From Strigomonas culicis (lineage: Eukaryota > Euglenozoa > Kinetoplastea > Trypanosomatida > Trypanosomatidae), in NCBI GenBank assembly GCA_000482145.1, contig AUXH01000637.1:1-10703 (forward strand): a stretch of 10,703 nt of DNA. Reading direction: 5' to 3'. Both the position numbers and the translations under genes were made by a program. Positions 1-8,192 of this stretch are shown here, piece by piece (position 1 is the stretch's first letter; the number at the start of each line of letters is the position of its first letter). The notes beneath the pieces were generated by a model. The model was not told the DNA's origin, made no database searches, and saw only the letters and a program-made list of their open reading frames with translations.

Positions 1-475
1 TTGCGTTGATCTTCTCCAACCACTCTTCACTCGAGAGTCTGTCCTTTGTCGAAAGAACAACAAGTAAAGGTTGCTTGTTACGGGCTTTCTTCTTTAGCGC
101 TTTTTCAACCGACGTAATCACACGTTCCTCTTTTTCTGTCACGTCCACACGAACAGGCACAAGGGTTTGGGAAATGGAAGTAGAAGAATTGGACCCTTCC
201 AGAGATGCAAGATCATTCGGTCGCACTGCGACACGCCAGTAAGAGGGCTTCTTAGCGACCAAAGCAACCATCAATCTGACTTGAAAGCATTCACATCGCG
301 GTGGAGATACAACTTCCTCAGCTGCACTGCGGCCCCAGACCCATGACGAAATTATTCCCTCTTTTGTCACTGACGATGCCCTACCCTCTTTTGGTACTGA
401 CGATGCCCTTCTTTCACGTCCATCAAGAGGTGGAAGTGAAGGAGGGTTGCTTTTATCGTTTTTCTTCTTGGTCAT
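1..475 (-). CDS. N-terminal part of an unrecognised trypanosomatid protein, cut by the window edge
   Basis: Reading leftward from the ATG at 475, 158 complete codons are open with no stop before the window ends. It is the first ATG after a good trans-splice acceptor (AG at 604-603), and no other ATG lies in the 127-nt leader. The first 20 residues are Lys/Asn then Pro-rich and probably disordered. Residues 23-40 are two copies of a 9-residue repeat (RASSVPKEG, RASSVTKEG). From about residue 60 the chain looks folded: a CxC at 61-63, a hydrophobic stretch (VRLMVALVAKKPSYWRVAVR, 66-85), and a Lys/Glu-rich helix followed by QPLLVVLSTKDRLSSEEWLE (135-154). No signal peptide or membrane segment is seen. 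I do not recognise the family; a retrotransposon-hot-spot-type protein was considered but has no support. Confidence is high that it is coding, none is claimed for function. Confidence 0.75.
   Translation of the reverse strand, partial: MTKKKNDKSNPPSLPPLDGRERRASSVPKEGRASSVTKEGIISSWVWGRSAAEEVVSPPRCECFQVRLMVALVAKKPSYWRVAVRPNDLASLEGSNSSTSISQTLVPVRVDVTEKEERVITSVEKALKKKARNKQPLLVVLSTKDRLSSEEWLEKINA
357..410 (-). repeat. 27-bp tandem repeat (2 copies) inside the left-edge gene
   Basis: Bases 357-383 and 384-410 are direct copies differing at 3 of 27 positions. In the leftward gene they encode two in-frame 9-residue units, RASSVPKEG and RASSVTKEG. The first is preceded by Arg, giving RRAS, a site of the type AGC kinases phosphorylate (inference). 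The unit length keeps the frame, so copy number could vary without breaking the gene. Confidence 0.85.
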
Positions 476-602
476 TGGAAAAATGATAAACGAATGGTAC
501 TCTTTTCTGACTGTCTTGTAGTGCCCGAAATTTGAGTTTATCCGAAAGAGATTTTCTTTCAGATTTAATGAAAAGAAAAGGTTCTTCTTGAAAGAAGGAA
601 TA

Positions 603-620
603 CTGAAAAAAAAAAAATAC
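603..620 (-). promoter_or_regulatory. Candidate spliced-leader acceptor for the left-edge gene
   Basis: On the minus strand an uninterrupted run of eleven T (616-606) is followed immediately by CAG (605-603). This is the last strong pyrimidine tract before the ATG at 475 and predicts a 127-nt 5' leader. A second T-run at 640-632 lies just upstream and could give alternative acceptors. The assignment rests on the known trypanosomatid rule of the first AG after a pyrimidine tract. Confidence 0.55.
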
Positions 621-763
621 TTTTTACTTTCAAAAAAAAAGTGCCCGAAAGACTTACGTATCAACAAAAGGTTCAAAAAGGTTTTTTTTAGTTTTTTTTT
701 TACGATTAACAACAACGACAAAAGAAAAAAAAGAGATATTCCTTTTAGAAGAAATGATACTCG

Positions 764-782
764 ATATATATATATATATATA
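764..782. repeat. (AT)n microsatellite
   Basis: Nineteen bases of perfect alternating A/T in the A-rich interval upstream of the left-edge gene. It is probably length-variable, with no sign of function. Confidence 0.9.
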
Positions 783-1490
783 AATTACTGCTGTAACAAA
801 GAAGAGTGGAAGGTCTCACAAATAAATAAATAAAAAACAGCAAAATGATTACAACAACAACAAGAAAAAATTAATGGTACGTGTAATTATTGTTCTATAA
901 TTATACGGTGAACGGAAAAAAGTAAGATACTAATTAAAAACTGAAACAAAAAAGAAGAAATAAACCTAATAAAAGAAGAATATGTAAAGAGACACAAAAA
1001 AGCAGAAAAGTGGGGAAACAAGAGAAAAGAAATAAGAAAATCAAAAAAAAAACAAGTCAAGACTCGAAATGCAGCGGGAACATCCACAGCACGGTTCACG
1101 CGCTTAGGAGTACTGAAACGAAAAGCTCATTCTTTTGTGAAGAAATGTCCACATAAAGCAGAAGCATCACACGAAGTGGGTATACATGAAGAAAAAGGAA
1201 GGTGATCCATCAATACATGTTGCGGAAAATTCAGAAACGAGTCTAATCAGGTACAACGTATCCTTCAAGGTTTTTGGTAACTTGCTCCTTCTGCATCCCA
1301 TGCGGTTTTATAGTTGATTTCTGTTCCGTTCCTCAAACAACTGACGTTCACAGGGAAACTGGTGCAAGTAGCAACTGCGGAGCTGAGAATTCTCTCACCT
1401 GCAGGAGCTAGATGAAAGAAATGAAGAAAAAAACAAACGAAAACACTTCGACTTCTCAGTGTGTCGAAAGAACACGGGTTGGTATAGTAA

Positions 1491-1619
1491 TCAGTGTACA
1501 CGCCGTAGATCGTGTGTAGCCCAGACCTTCTGGTCACACCATTTTGCAATGGACGGAGAACAGGGACGCTCTGCCAAAACAGGTACAGAGTTTCATGCCA
1601 CGTATGAAAGAATTCCGTA
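1491..1619. repeat. Diverged duplicated block, copy 1
   Basis: It shares three short blocks in the same order with 2137-2264. The first is 34 bp (1491-1524 versus 2137-2170) with 27 identical positions, including CCGTAGATC. The second is TGGTCACAC at 1531 versus 2217. The third is 11 bp at 1609-1619 versus 2254-2264 with one mismatch. Spacing between blocks differs, so the copies have gained or lost DNA. It could be an old local duplication or two remnants of a dispersed element. Confidence 0.4.
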
Positions 1620-2136
1620 CAAATAAAACTAATTCAGAACCAAATCGTTTACTAGTTTGCATCATCATCTTTTTACTTGATGGTAGATTGATTAATACCC
1701 TTCCATAAGGTGAAATACAATCTCATCTTTTTCTCTGTCTCAACAATCAAACCAGTAAAGCAGCTGCACATTCTCGACTTGTGTACTGCAAATGAAACAA
1801 TACACACTTTACCCTATTAGTTAACCTTACTGGAGTGAAAATCATGACGGTACACGCACTGAAATAATACGCTCTGTTAGCTAGCGTCCGTCGCCATCGC
1901 ACGTGATTGTCTCATGTGCATGGCACCGACTCTGTAGATCATCCTGTTTATAGTCACATACCCCATCTACTATCCGCTTCGCGCAAAACGCAATCCACAA
2001 TGGATGAGTGGCTTAAACTAAACGTACAAAGAGTAAGTAGCAAGAAAACGGCTTGTCCCTATATAAAGCAAGCGAGAGTAAGGAAAGAGAAAGAGAAACG
2101 AACATGCACATACAATTGTATCACACTGTGTTGTAG

Positions 2137-2264
2137 TCAGCATGCACACCGTAGATCCTGGGTAGCCGAGGCATCACCGACACATCCTTCCCAACGGATG
2201 GGAGACAAAAATACTTTGGTCACACACGTAGAGATTTTGATGCGAAATATCAGAGAATTTCGTA
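2137..2264. repeat. Diverged duplicated block, copy 2
   Basis: Partner of the block at 1491-1619: the same three short matches in the same order, with a longer insert between the first and second matches. It overlaps the 126-codon + strand open frame at 1907-2287, which argues against that frame being a gene, because the matching segment at 1491 is not read in a corresponding + frame. Confidence 0.4.
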
Positions 2265-2737
2265 GAAACAATACGAATTACAAGTAAACGTTTTGATTAG
2301 CTTTCATGTTTCTGTATTTCAGTCAGTGCGAAAAAACTTGTAAAAGGACATGCAATACTCCACTCATCCTTTCGAATACAGTACGTCATCATTAAAGAAC
2401 AGGCAAAAGAATGAGTGGATTGGAAGAAAAAAAAACGTGCTGTCCGTTCAAGCAAGATAATAAAAACAAATGGTATTCATGTAAAGAAAGAAAAACACAT
2501 TCGATGTGATCGTTTGCAAAAAGAAAATGTTTCCCTATCCGAACCTACACGGTAGTCATCAAATGAGCATCTGTCTTAACACTAAAAAGACAGCCGTTTT
2601 AATGAAAAGGAAAGCAATCCTCTGCACTCCAGCAAGTAGGCAGGTTCCATGCGCATGTAGATCAGATTGAGGCCAGTTCATTACTACTACTTTTTAGATG
2701 AACGTATCATTGTTTATTCAGAGGCGGTGAATAATTA

Positions 2738-4909
2738 TCACTCGCTGTATTGGATACGATACCGCCACCGTAATCGAGACCCACAATGATCTACTGTTAA
2801 TCTCATGTCTTCAGACATAAAAATATACCTGATTGCCTCGAGTTCTTCCACGCCCTTTAGAGAGTGCAGTTTCATACAATGGTATAGATTAAGCTCCTTC
2901 AGCGCTCTGCGGTGCTTCAGAATACTCAGATCACTCACTGCTGTAGAGGATAAATTCAGATTGGTGAGCTCCCTCATCCTTTCCAAACCCTTGAACGATT
3001 GCAGAGTCGTGCAGCCTCTTACACTCAACTTTTTCATGCGTACACATTTTTTCAGAAGGCTAATGTCCCCCACCTCAGTTGAGGAAAGATAAAGCTCTGT
3101 GAGCGCTGTCATATCCTGCACACCATCTATAGAGTGCAGCTTGTTGCACAGACATAAACCTAGCCTCTCCATTTGCGTGCACGGCCTGAGGGGGTTCACG
3201 TCGCTTACGTTCGTACAAGAAAGATCAAGTTCCGTGAGCGCTGTCATGCCCTGTAACGTCTCTATAGAGTTCAGATCCCTGCACTCGCATAATGTCAACT
3301 TCGTAAGTCGTGTGCACTGCCTCAGGAGGTTGATATCCTTCAACGCCCGATTGGAAAGATCAAGCTTCGTGAGCGCTGTCAGATACTGCAACTCATCTAA
3401 AGATCGGAGATTCACGCGCCAAGGAAGAACAGTCAGTTTTGCGGTTCTTACGGTCTCGCTGAAGCAGCTGTTCTCTTTCAGCATCCGAACAGAAAGATCA
3501 AGCTCCCGGAGTTCCGTCATGCCTTTCAATCCTTCTAGCGATTGGAGCTCCGTGCAATCACGTAGCCACAGCTTCTGCATCTGTTTGCATTGACGCAGGA
3601 CACTCAGGTGGACCACGTCCGTGTAGGAAAGGTCAATCTCGACGAGCATCTTCATCTCCTCCAATCCCTCTAAAGAGCGCAGCATGCCGCACCCACGCAG
3701 AAACAGCTTTTGCATGCCTCTGCATTGCCTCAAGGGCTTCAGATCACTTACACTCGTACCAGAAAGACTAAGCTCAGCGAGTGCCCTCATTTCCTGCAAC
3801 CCGTCTAAGGATTGCAAAGCCGTACAGCAGACCAGTGACAACTTCACGATTCGCTTACATGAACGCAGGGGGGTGAGACTACTCACATTCGTTTCAGCAA
3901 CATCAAGCTCCGTGAGCGCTGTCATGCACTCTAGCCCTTCCAGGGATCGCACATACTTGCAGTTTTGTAATAAAAGCCTCTTCATTTGTGTACATTGCTC
4001 CAACGAACTCAACTCCGTTATCTCCGTATGGGAAATATCAAGGTCCATCAGCGCTGTCAAGCCACTGATGCATCCTAGTGTTCTCAGATTAGAGCAGTGT
4101 GCAAGGCATAATTTGTGGAGTAGGTGGCATCCGTGAAATTCCCAGAAGAGAATAGCCCCTAAAGATTTCAAGGTTACTGCACGCAGCGTTGTCAATTGTC
4201 GGATACTCCTCAATGAGGTCACATTGCTGCAAGAATCAATATACAGGTTTTCTAGACGTGTACAGTTCAACAACGGAAAAAAGACATCGGTGGTGGCGAA
4301 CTCAAAATGCCATTCCTCCTGACCAGGGTGTCTCAAGAATGCATCTCTAGAGTCTTGGAGAGCGGCTTCAAATCGAAGGAGGTGTATATCTCGATAACGT
4401 GTGCGTCCAATCGGCTCTACCGTTTTCATACGTCCTTCCAAGGATAATTCCTCAAGCACCAGAGGGAGAACCTTTCCTCCCGCTGTTAGCGGTGTCGTTG
4501 TCATCAAAGTGATAAAAAGTTGCTTCAATTGCCTAATAGACAGCATGTGCATGTTTTCCAGCTTCAGCAAGCGCACGCCGACCACTTGAAGCCACCACGT
4601 CACAAACGCGACAGCGCGCACATCACGCACGTCCACCACGCACACTGCCGGGCCCTCATGACCCTCACTGCGCTCAAAATGAACCACACACCTCTGCTTT
4701 TTCGTAGTGCGTTTATGCTCATCATTGTTGTGCAAGACATCCTTGTTGAAACTTCCATCCTCATGCTCGTGCACGGGACCGTTCAGTTCCACAAGAGCTC
4801 TCATATTGGGATCTGATGCGCGCACCGCACACGAGACGCGAGGGAGATACGCCGTCACGAGCTTCAGTGCCGTGCAGGTCACAGAAGTCCATTTGTTGTG
4901 TTCCTCCAT
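2738..4909 (-). CDS. Leucine-rich repeat protein, 723 residues (trypanosomatid LRRP type)
   Basis: Most of this protein is a solenoid of leucine-rich repeats, so it probably works by binding another protein; partner and location are unknown. Residues 1-210 are a non-repeat N-terminal region with a His/Asp/Lys-rich stretch (46-72) and an amphipathic hydrophobic segment near 97-115. It has no signal peptide and no RING-type Cys/His pattern, unlike T. brucei ESAG8. From about residue 212 to 700 there are eleven 45-residue units, each a 22-residue SDS22-like repeat (G-L-x-x-M-T-A-L-T-E-L-D-L-S-x-T-x-V-S-D-L) plus a 23-residue repeat with a paired Cys (C-x10-C, as in LRR_CC). Unit starts are near 235, 280, 325, 370, 415, 460, 506, 551, 596, 641 and 686. 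The ATG at 4909 is the first after the predicted acceptor at 4973-4972. With no signal peptide or membrane anchor it is probably intracellular (inference). Similar LRR proteins are common in trypanosomatids. Confidence 0.93.
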   Translation of the reverse strand: MEEHNKWTSVTCTALKLVTAYLPRVSCAVRASDPNMRALVELNGPVHEHEDGSFNKDVLHNNDEHKRTTKKQRCVVHFERSEGHEGPAVCVVDVRDVRAVAFVTWWLQVVGVRLLKLENMHMLSIRQLKQLFITLMTTTPLTAGGKVLPLVLEELSLEGRMKTVEPIGRTRYRDIHLLRFEAALQDSRDAFLRHPGQEEWHFEFATTDVFFPLLNCTRLENLYIDSCSNVTSLRSIRQLTTLRAVTLKSLGAILFWEFHGCHLLHKLCLAHCSNLRTLGCISGLTALMDLDISHTEITELSSLEQCTQMKRLLLQNCKYVRSLEGLECMTALTELDVAETNVSSLTPLRSCKRIVKLSLVCCTALQSLDGLQEMRALAELSLSGTSVSDLKPLRQCRGMQKLFLRGCGMLRSLEGLEEMKMLVEIDLSYTDVVHLSVLRQCKQMQKLWLRDCTELQSLEGLKGMTELRELDLSVRMLKENSCFSETVRTAKLTVLPWRVNLRSLDELQYLTALTKLDLSNRALKDINLLRQCTRLTKLTLCECRDLNSIETLQGMTALTELDLSCTNVSDVNPLRPCTQMERLGLCLCNKLHSIDGVQDMTALTELYLSSTEVGDISLLKKCVRMKKLSVRGCTTLQSFKGLERMRELTNLNLSSTAVSDLSILKHRRALKELNLYHCMKLHSLKGVEELEAIRYIFMSEDMRLTVDHCGSRLRWRYRIQYSE
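2810..4276 (-). repeat. 135-bp coding repeats (about 11 units) encoding paired LRRs
   Basis: The protein register repeats every 45 residues (135 bp), with a single 46-residue step at the sixth unit. The most similar units share stretches encoding TALTELDLS and PLRQC. The region from about 3392 to 3499 (unit 6) is strongly diverged and lost both conserved cysteines. Because 135 is divisible by three, the same frames stay open on the opposite strand, producing long antisense frames that are not genes. Confidence 0.85.
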
Positions 4910-4971
4910 ATTTTTGGTGGAAAGAGTGGACGATCAAGAAAGGCACAGTAGTTACCTTTTTTAACTGGTTG

Positions 4972-5000
4972 CTTGACAGTAAATAAAAAGGATGGAATAT
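4972..5000 (-). promoter_or_regulatory. Candidate spliced-leader acceptor for the LRR gene
   Basis: On the minus strand a pyrimidine-rich stretch (TTCCATCCTTTTTATTTACT) is followed by GTCAAG, with the AG at 4973-4972. This gives a 62-nt leader with no ATG before the start at 4909. Further AGs lie a few bases downstream, so exact site use is uncertain. Confidence 0.45.
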
Positions 5001-5386
5001 AATAGATTGAATACACGCCAGTTACAATTAAAAAAGAAATACCACACCAAAAAAGAAACGAAACTCTTTGATTCTTATATAAAAGGTTTACTGGTACTAA
5101 TAAAAGAAAAAAGGGGGGATAGTGATAAATGAAAAAGAAAAGCAAAACCTAAATCAAGTAATCGTACGAGGTGTAGGGAAAAGAACGAATGGACAAGATA
5201 CAAGAGGATTGGGAAGATCGTCAGAAGGGCAGACGCACCACGCATAACATGTGCACAAACTATTGGAGAGACAATAACGCTTAATTAATAATTTACAATC
5301 AAGCAGTGACAATGAGCAAAAAAAAAAGATGTACAGAAGAAATGGCTCCACACTCCTAATCATTTTATAGAAGCACAGTGCCCGTC

Positions 5387-5401
5387 GGGGAGGGGGGGGG
5401 G
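5387..5401 (+). repeat. G4-A-G10 tract
   Basis: Four G, one A, then ten G, directly followed by CGAATTCCC. It is the only long G/C homopolymer in the window and sits at the border between A-rich DNA on the left and more balanced DNA on the right. The run could fold as a G-quadruplex on the + strand DNA (inference). Its length may also be unreliable in sequencing. Confidence 0.8.
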
Positions 5402-6852
5402 CGAATTCCCATCACACCTGCCGCTTTCTCAAACACTTACCTCCCGCAACTCCGACGCGTCTGCTTTCAACGAGCCGAGTCTTACTTCCCACAAGTAGGT
5501 AACCCTATTATAGTATCTTTACGTACGCATTAACAAGTGGAGGCCACTCTCCGATTACGCACGCAACGAAAGACACATCACATAGTGCACAGCAAGTATC
5601 GGGTTCCGATCTTGCTTCGAAAGAAGAAAAATAGCGAGGCATTCTTCATTAAAATAAAGAATCATAGAGAGAAATAGAACGGGGAGCGTTGACGAAACTA
5701 GAAGCACACGCATCTACCGTGATAACAATGGTGGGTATGAAAGAAATGACAGACCTTGCAGCAAGGAGAGTGTGGAACTCTAAGCTACATTAAGCATGAA
5801 CATCGTTGTGTGATGGAGCACCCTTCATGATAAACAGTGACTTCTCCAAAAGAGAGAAACAGTCAAGAGAAAACGAGTATTTCTTGATGTGTTTGTAGAG
5901 CTACAACGAATATTAAAACATACTGGTAAAAAAAAAAAATGGATGAGATACAGATCGTGTAGCGATAATAAAGCAGTTGGTAATGTTTGCTGTAACGATC
6001 AAACCACATGCATTCAAACACGCTCCTTTTTGTTCACAGGAGTATTTTGTTGCGCCACTATCGTACTGTTTGAGAAAAGAGGAAAAAGTAATCCTTGCCG
6101 GCATTGCAAGCAGAGATTCTCGCTTTTTCGACTCCCACTATAAAATGTTCTAAGAGCATTACGCAGGCACTTCCACTTTCAGAAAGGACCCCGTCGACGA
6201 TTTAGTAGGGTTTCTGCTATAAATACGTGCATGGCCCTTTCCACCTAGCACACGTCCAATGCCGAGTCCTATCTCTTCGCAATTTTACTTTCTTCTTAGA
6301 TTTTCACCGTACCGACAGTGTAACGTCTCGGCTGGACAGCATCAAGAAGGAAACGATCGCTTCCTCTATGACACACAAACACTGGTCACTAAAACAAGCA
6401 TGGACGCTAAATGAAAAGAGAAACAGCCCTAGAAACAAACTGAAGGGTAAAGAAAGGGAGAGGCATGTTGCAGTGCGAACGCATCACACATAGTATTTGC
6501 ACTATAAAAGAAGGGAAGGAGCGAAGATGCTTCTCCAATCATACAAAATACATAGAAATAGAGATTATTTTTTTTTTCACAATGGATACGGAGCTCACGA
6601 ACTCTACAACGCGTGAACACATATACGCCGCATCAACAGTGATGCTCTACTTGTCTATTCCTATGTGATGCACTTTTTTTTTAGCGGATCCCTGTTGTGC
6701 AAAGGGAGAAAAAAAAGAAAAGAGAAGAACTGGAGGAAAAGAACACTAGATCATTCCTGGCATCTCTCTAATTCCGGATTTCAATTAAATGGACGTAGCA
6801 CCAAGCAATAATATATGTAAAATGGTACAGAAAAGTTCATGTCCACATCTTG

Positions 6853-6895
6853 AAGAATCAAACGAGATGAAGCGATAGAGAAGCATTCTTAATGA
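6853..6895. repeat. Short diverged repeat, copy A
   Basis: This block, beginning AAGAATCAAACGAGATGA and ending CATTCTTAATGA, resembles 7584-7627, which begins AAGAATCAAAAGAGATGA and ends CATTCTTAGTGA. The centre is poorly conserved. Both copies are followed by A-rich DNA, so part of the similarity may be compositional. Confidence 0.35.
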
Positions 6896-7583
6896 GAAAG
6901 GTAAAAAAAAGAAAACAAAAAGTACTAATAAAAGCCAATAATGTCACCTTTTATACCCCTTATATTTTTTTGAATACAAGGTGTAAAAAAAAGTGTATAT
7001 ATGTACTTCGTATTGTATATCCTAATTATGATCTTATTAGTGGTACATGAACTAACCTGTTCTGCTCTGCACCACTTTCCTACAAACACCAAAAATACAA
7101 ACGAGAAAAGGTCAAATAGTAAAACAAAACAAAATGACGTAAAGGACAAAATCTGCTCACTTTCACCGTACGTGGAACAGTGTATATCAAATGAATCATT
7201 TTATTGCAAAAAAAAAAAAACTGTCAGAAAAAAAAAGTAGAATTAATAGATTTATAGATATTTTTGTTGTTGGTAGTGGTGCCGTTTCTATTGTTATTTT
7301 GAAGTCAACTATGAAAGCAACAAAAATACGAAACGAACAAAAAAAAAGTGCATGCATGTGCGATACCGCTACACTTTCTTGACTCTATTTGAGGGTCTTG
7401 TTGTCACGAAATTATAATAAAAGTACAATCCAATACACGAAACATTTTGAAAAAAAAAAGAAAGAGAAAGCAACTAAAACAATGAAAAAAAAAAGAAGAA
7501 GAGTATGTATGCACGACACCTCTACGACTCCTTAATAGTAGAATCACAATGAAAGACATAGCAAAGCCCATACGGATGTAGTA

Positions 7584-7627
7584 AAGAATCAAAAGAGATG
7601 AGGACATACGTACAACATTCTTAGTGA
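7584..7627. repeat. Short diverged repeat, copy B
   Basis: Partner of 6853-6895, about 730 bp away in the same orientation, with matching ends and a diverged centre. A still weaker echo (AAAGAATCATAGAGAGAAAT) occurs near 5655. It may be a trace of tandem duplication in this interval. Confidence 0.35.
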
Positions 7628-8192
7628 AAGAAAAAGGAACAAAACAATAAAAACAAAAAAGAAAATCGTGAATGACGAAAACAAAAAAGAGAAAAGGGGC
7701 ACATTAATAAAGTGATTTCTTTTCAACTGTTTATAAATCAAGAAGGGAAACACTGCATATGAAGAAAAAAAAATCACCTTATGTTCAGTAATTGTCCACT
7801 CTTCTCTCACGTCTTTTTTTTTTTTGATACAATTTGTTTTTGTGGAAATCCATTATTATTCACGCTTTACTAATAGTATCGAACAGAGAAGCAATGCTTT
7901 TTTTTTTTTTTACGAAGTAAATGAATAAAAAATGAAAGGATACATAAACCACACAGTGTGCGAAAAACACTAGAAAATAACTCGAATGAAAAAAAAAATG
8001 CACAACCAAAACGCTAAAAAAAAATGTGTACTTTAATTCGTGAAAATATGAATAGAAAGTAACACAATTTGAGATGAATGAAAAAGAAGAGAAAAGGGAT
8101 CAAGAAGAAGAAAAAAAATTGTAGAACAGTTATATAACGAAAAGAGAGTGAAGTGTAGCTGAAGGCACCGTACAGAAAGTCATACCGTCACA

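Larger units (their letters stand above)
606..2737. other. Long non-coding interval between the LRR gene and the left-edge gene
   Basis: No convincing gene is seen in about 2.1 kb. From about 600 to 1200 the + strand is very A-rich (U-rich in leftward RNA), with (AT)9 at 764-782 and AAAT repeats near 820-834. From about 1250 to 2300 composition is more mixed, and two diverged related blocks occur (near 1491-1619 and 2137-2264). Open frames of 94 and 126 codons lie here but look accidental. The part next to 2737 should be the 3' UTR of the LRR gene. Confidence 0.6.
4974..8192. other. 3.2-kb non-coding interval between the membrane-protein gene and the LRR gene
   Basis: No convincing gene is seen on either strand; the open frames here are short and low-complexity. 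Segments near 5000-5380 and 6500-8160 are A-rich on the + strand, so leftward RNA would be U-rich. The middle (about 5380-6480) is more balanced and begins abruptly at a G10 tract. The part next to 8192 must hold the 3' UTR of the membrane-protein gene. Two long T-runs on the + strand (near 7813 and 7898) go against the general purine bias. The interval is long for a trypanosomatid intergenic region and might hide a decayed gene or non-coding RNA, but nothing specific was found. Confidence 0.55.

Noticed and set aside
1265..1549. 94-codon minus-strand frame in the transcribed direction
   Set aside because: It has an irregular, Phe-rich middle and no recognisable domain or membrane pattern, and overlaps a duplicated block also found at 2137. 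A small gene cannot be excluded.
1907..2287. 126-codon + strand frame (97 codons from the ATG at 1999)
   Set aside because: It is opposite to the local transcription direction, of low-complexity basic composition, overlaps a diverged repeat block and has no clear pyrimidine tract with AG upstream.
2805..4136. Long + strand open frames of 95, 164 and 150 codons opposite the LRR gene
   Set aside because: They are antisense to the 135-bp LRR repeats. The repeat length is divisible by three, so an open antisense frame stays open. Composition is Ser/Arg-rich and has no independent start signal.
5590..5615. GGGTTCCGATC, considered as a tRNA B box
   Set aside because: It does not match the B-box consensus closely, and no A box or acceptor stem could be paired around it.
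5889..6143. 84-codon + strand frame with several Cys
   Set aside because: It contains an A-run-encoded KKKK, has no homology I recognise, lies against the direction of transcription and has a 63-codon frame opposite it of equal quality.
7813..7911. Two long T-runs about 86 bp apart, considered as tails of a small retroposon
   Set aside because: No target-site duplication or body similarity was found; they are ordinary homopolymers in AT-rich DNA.
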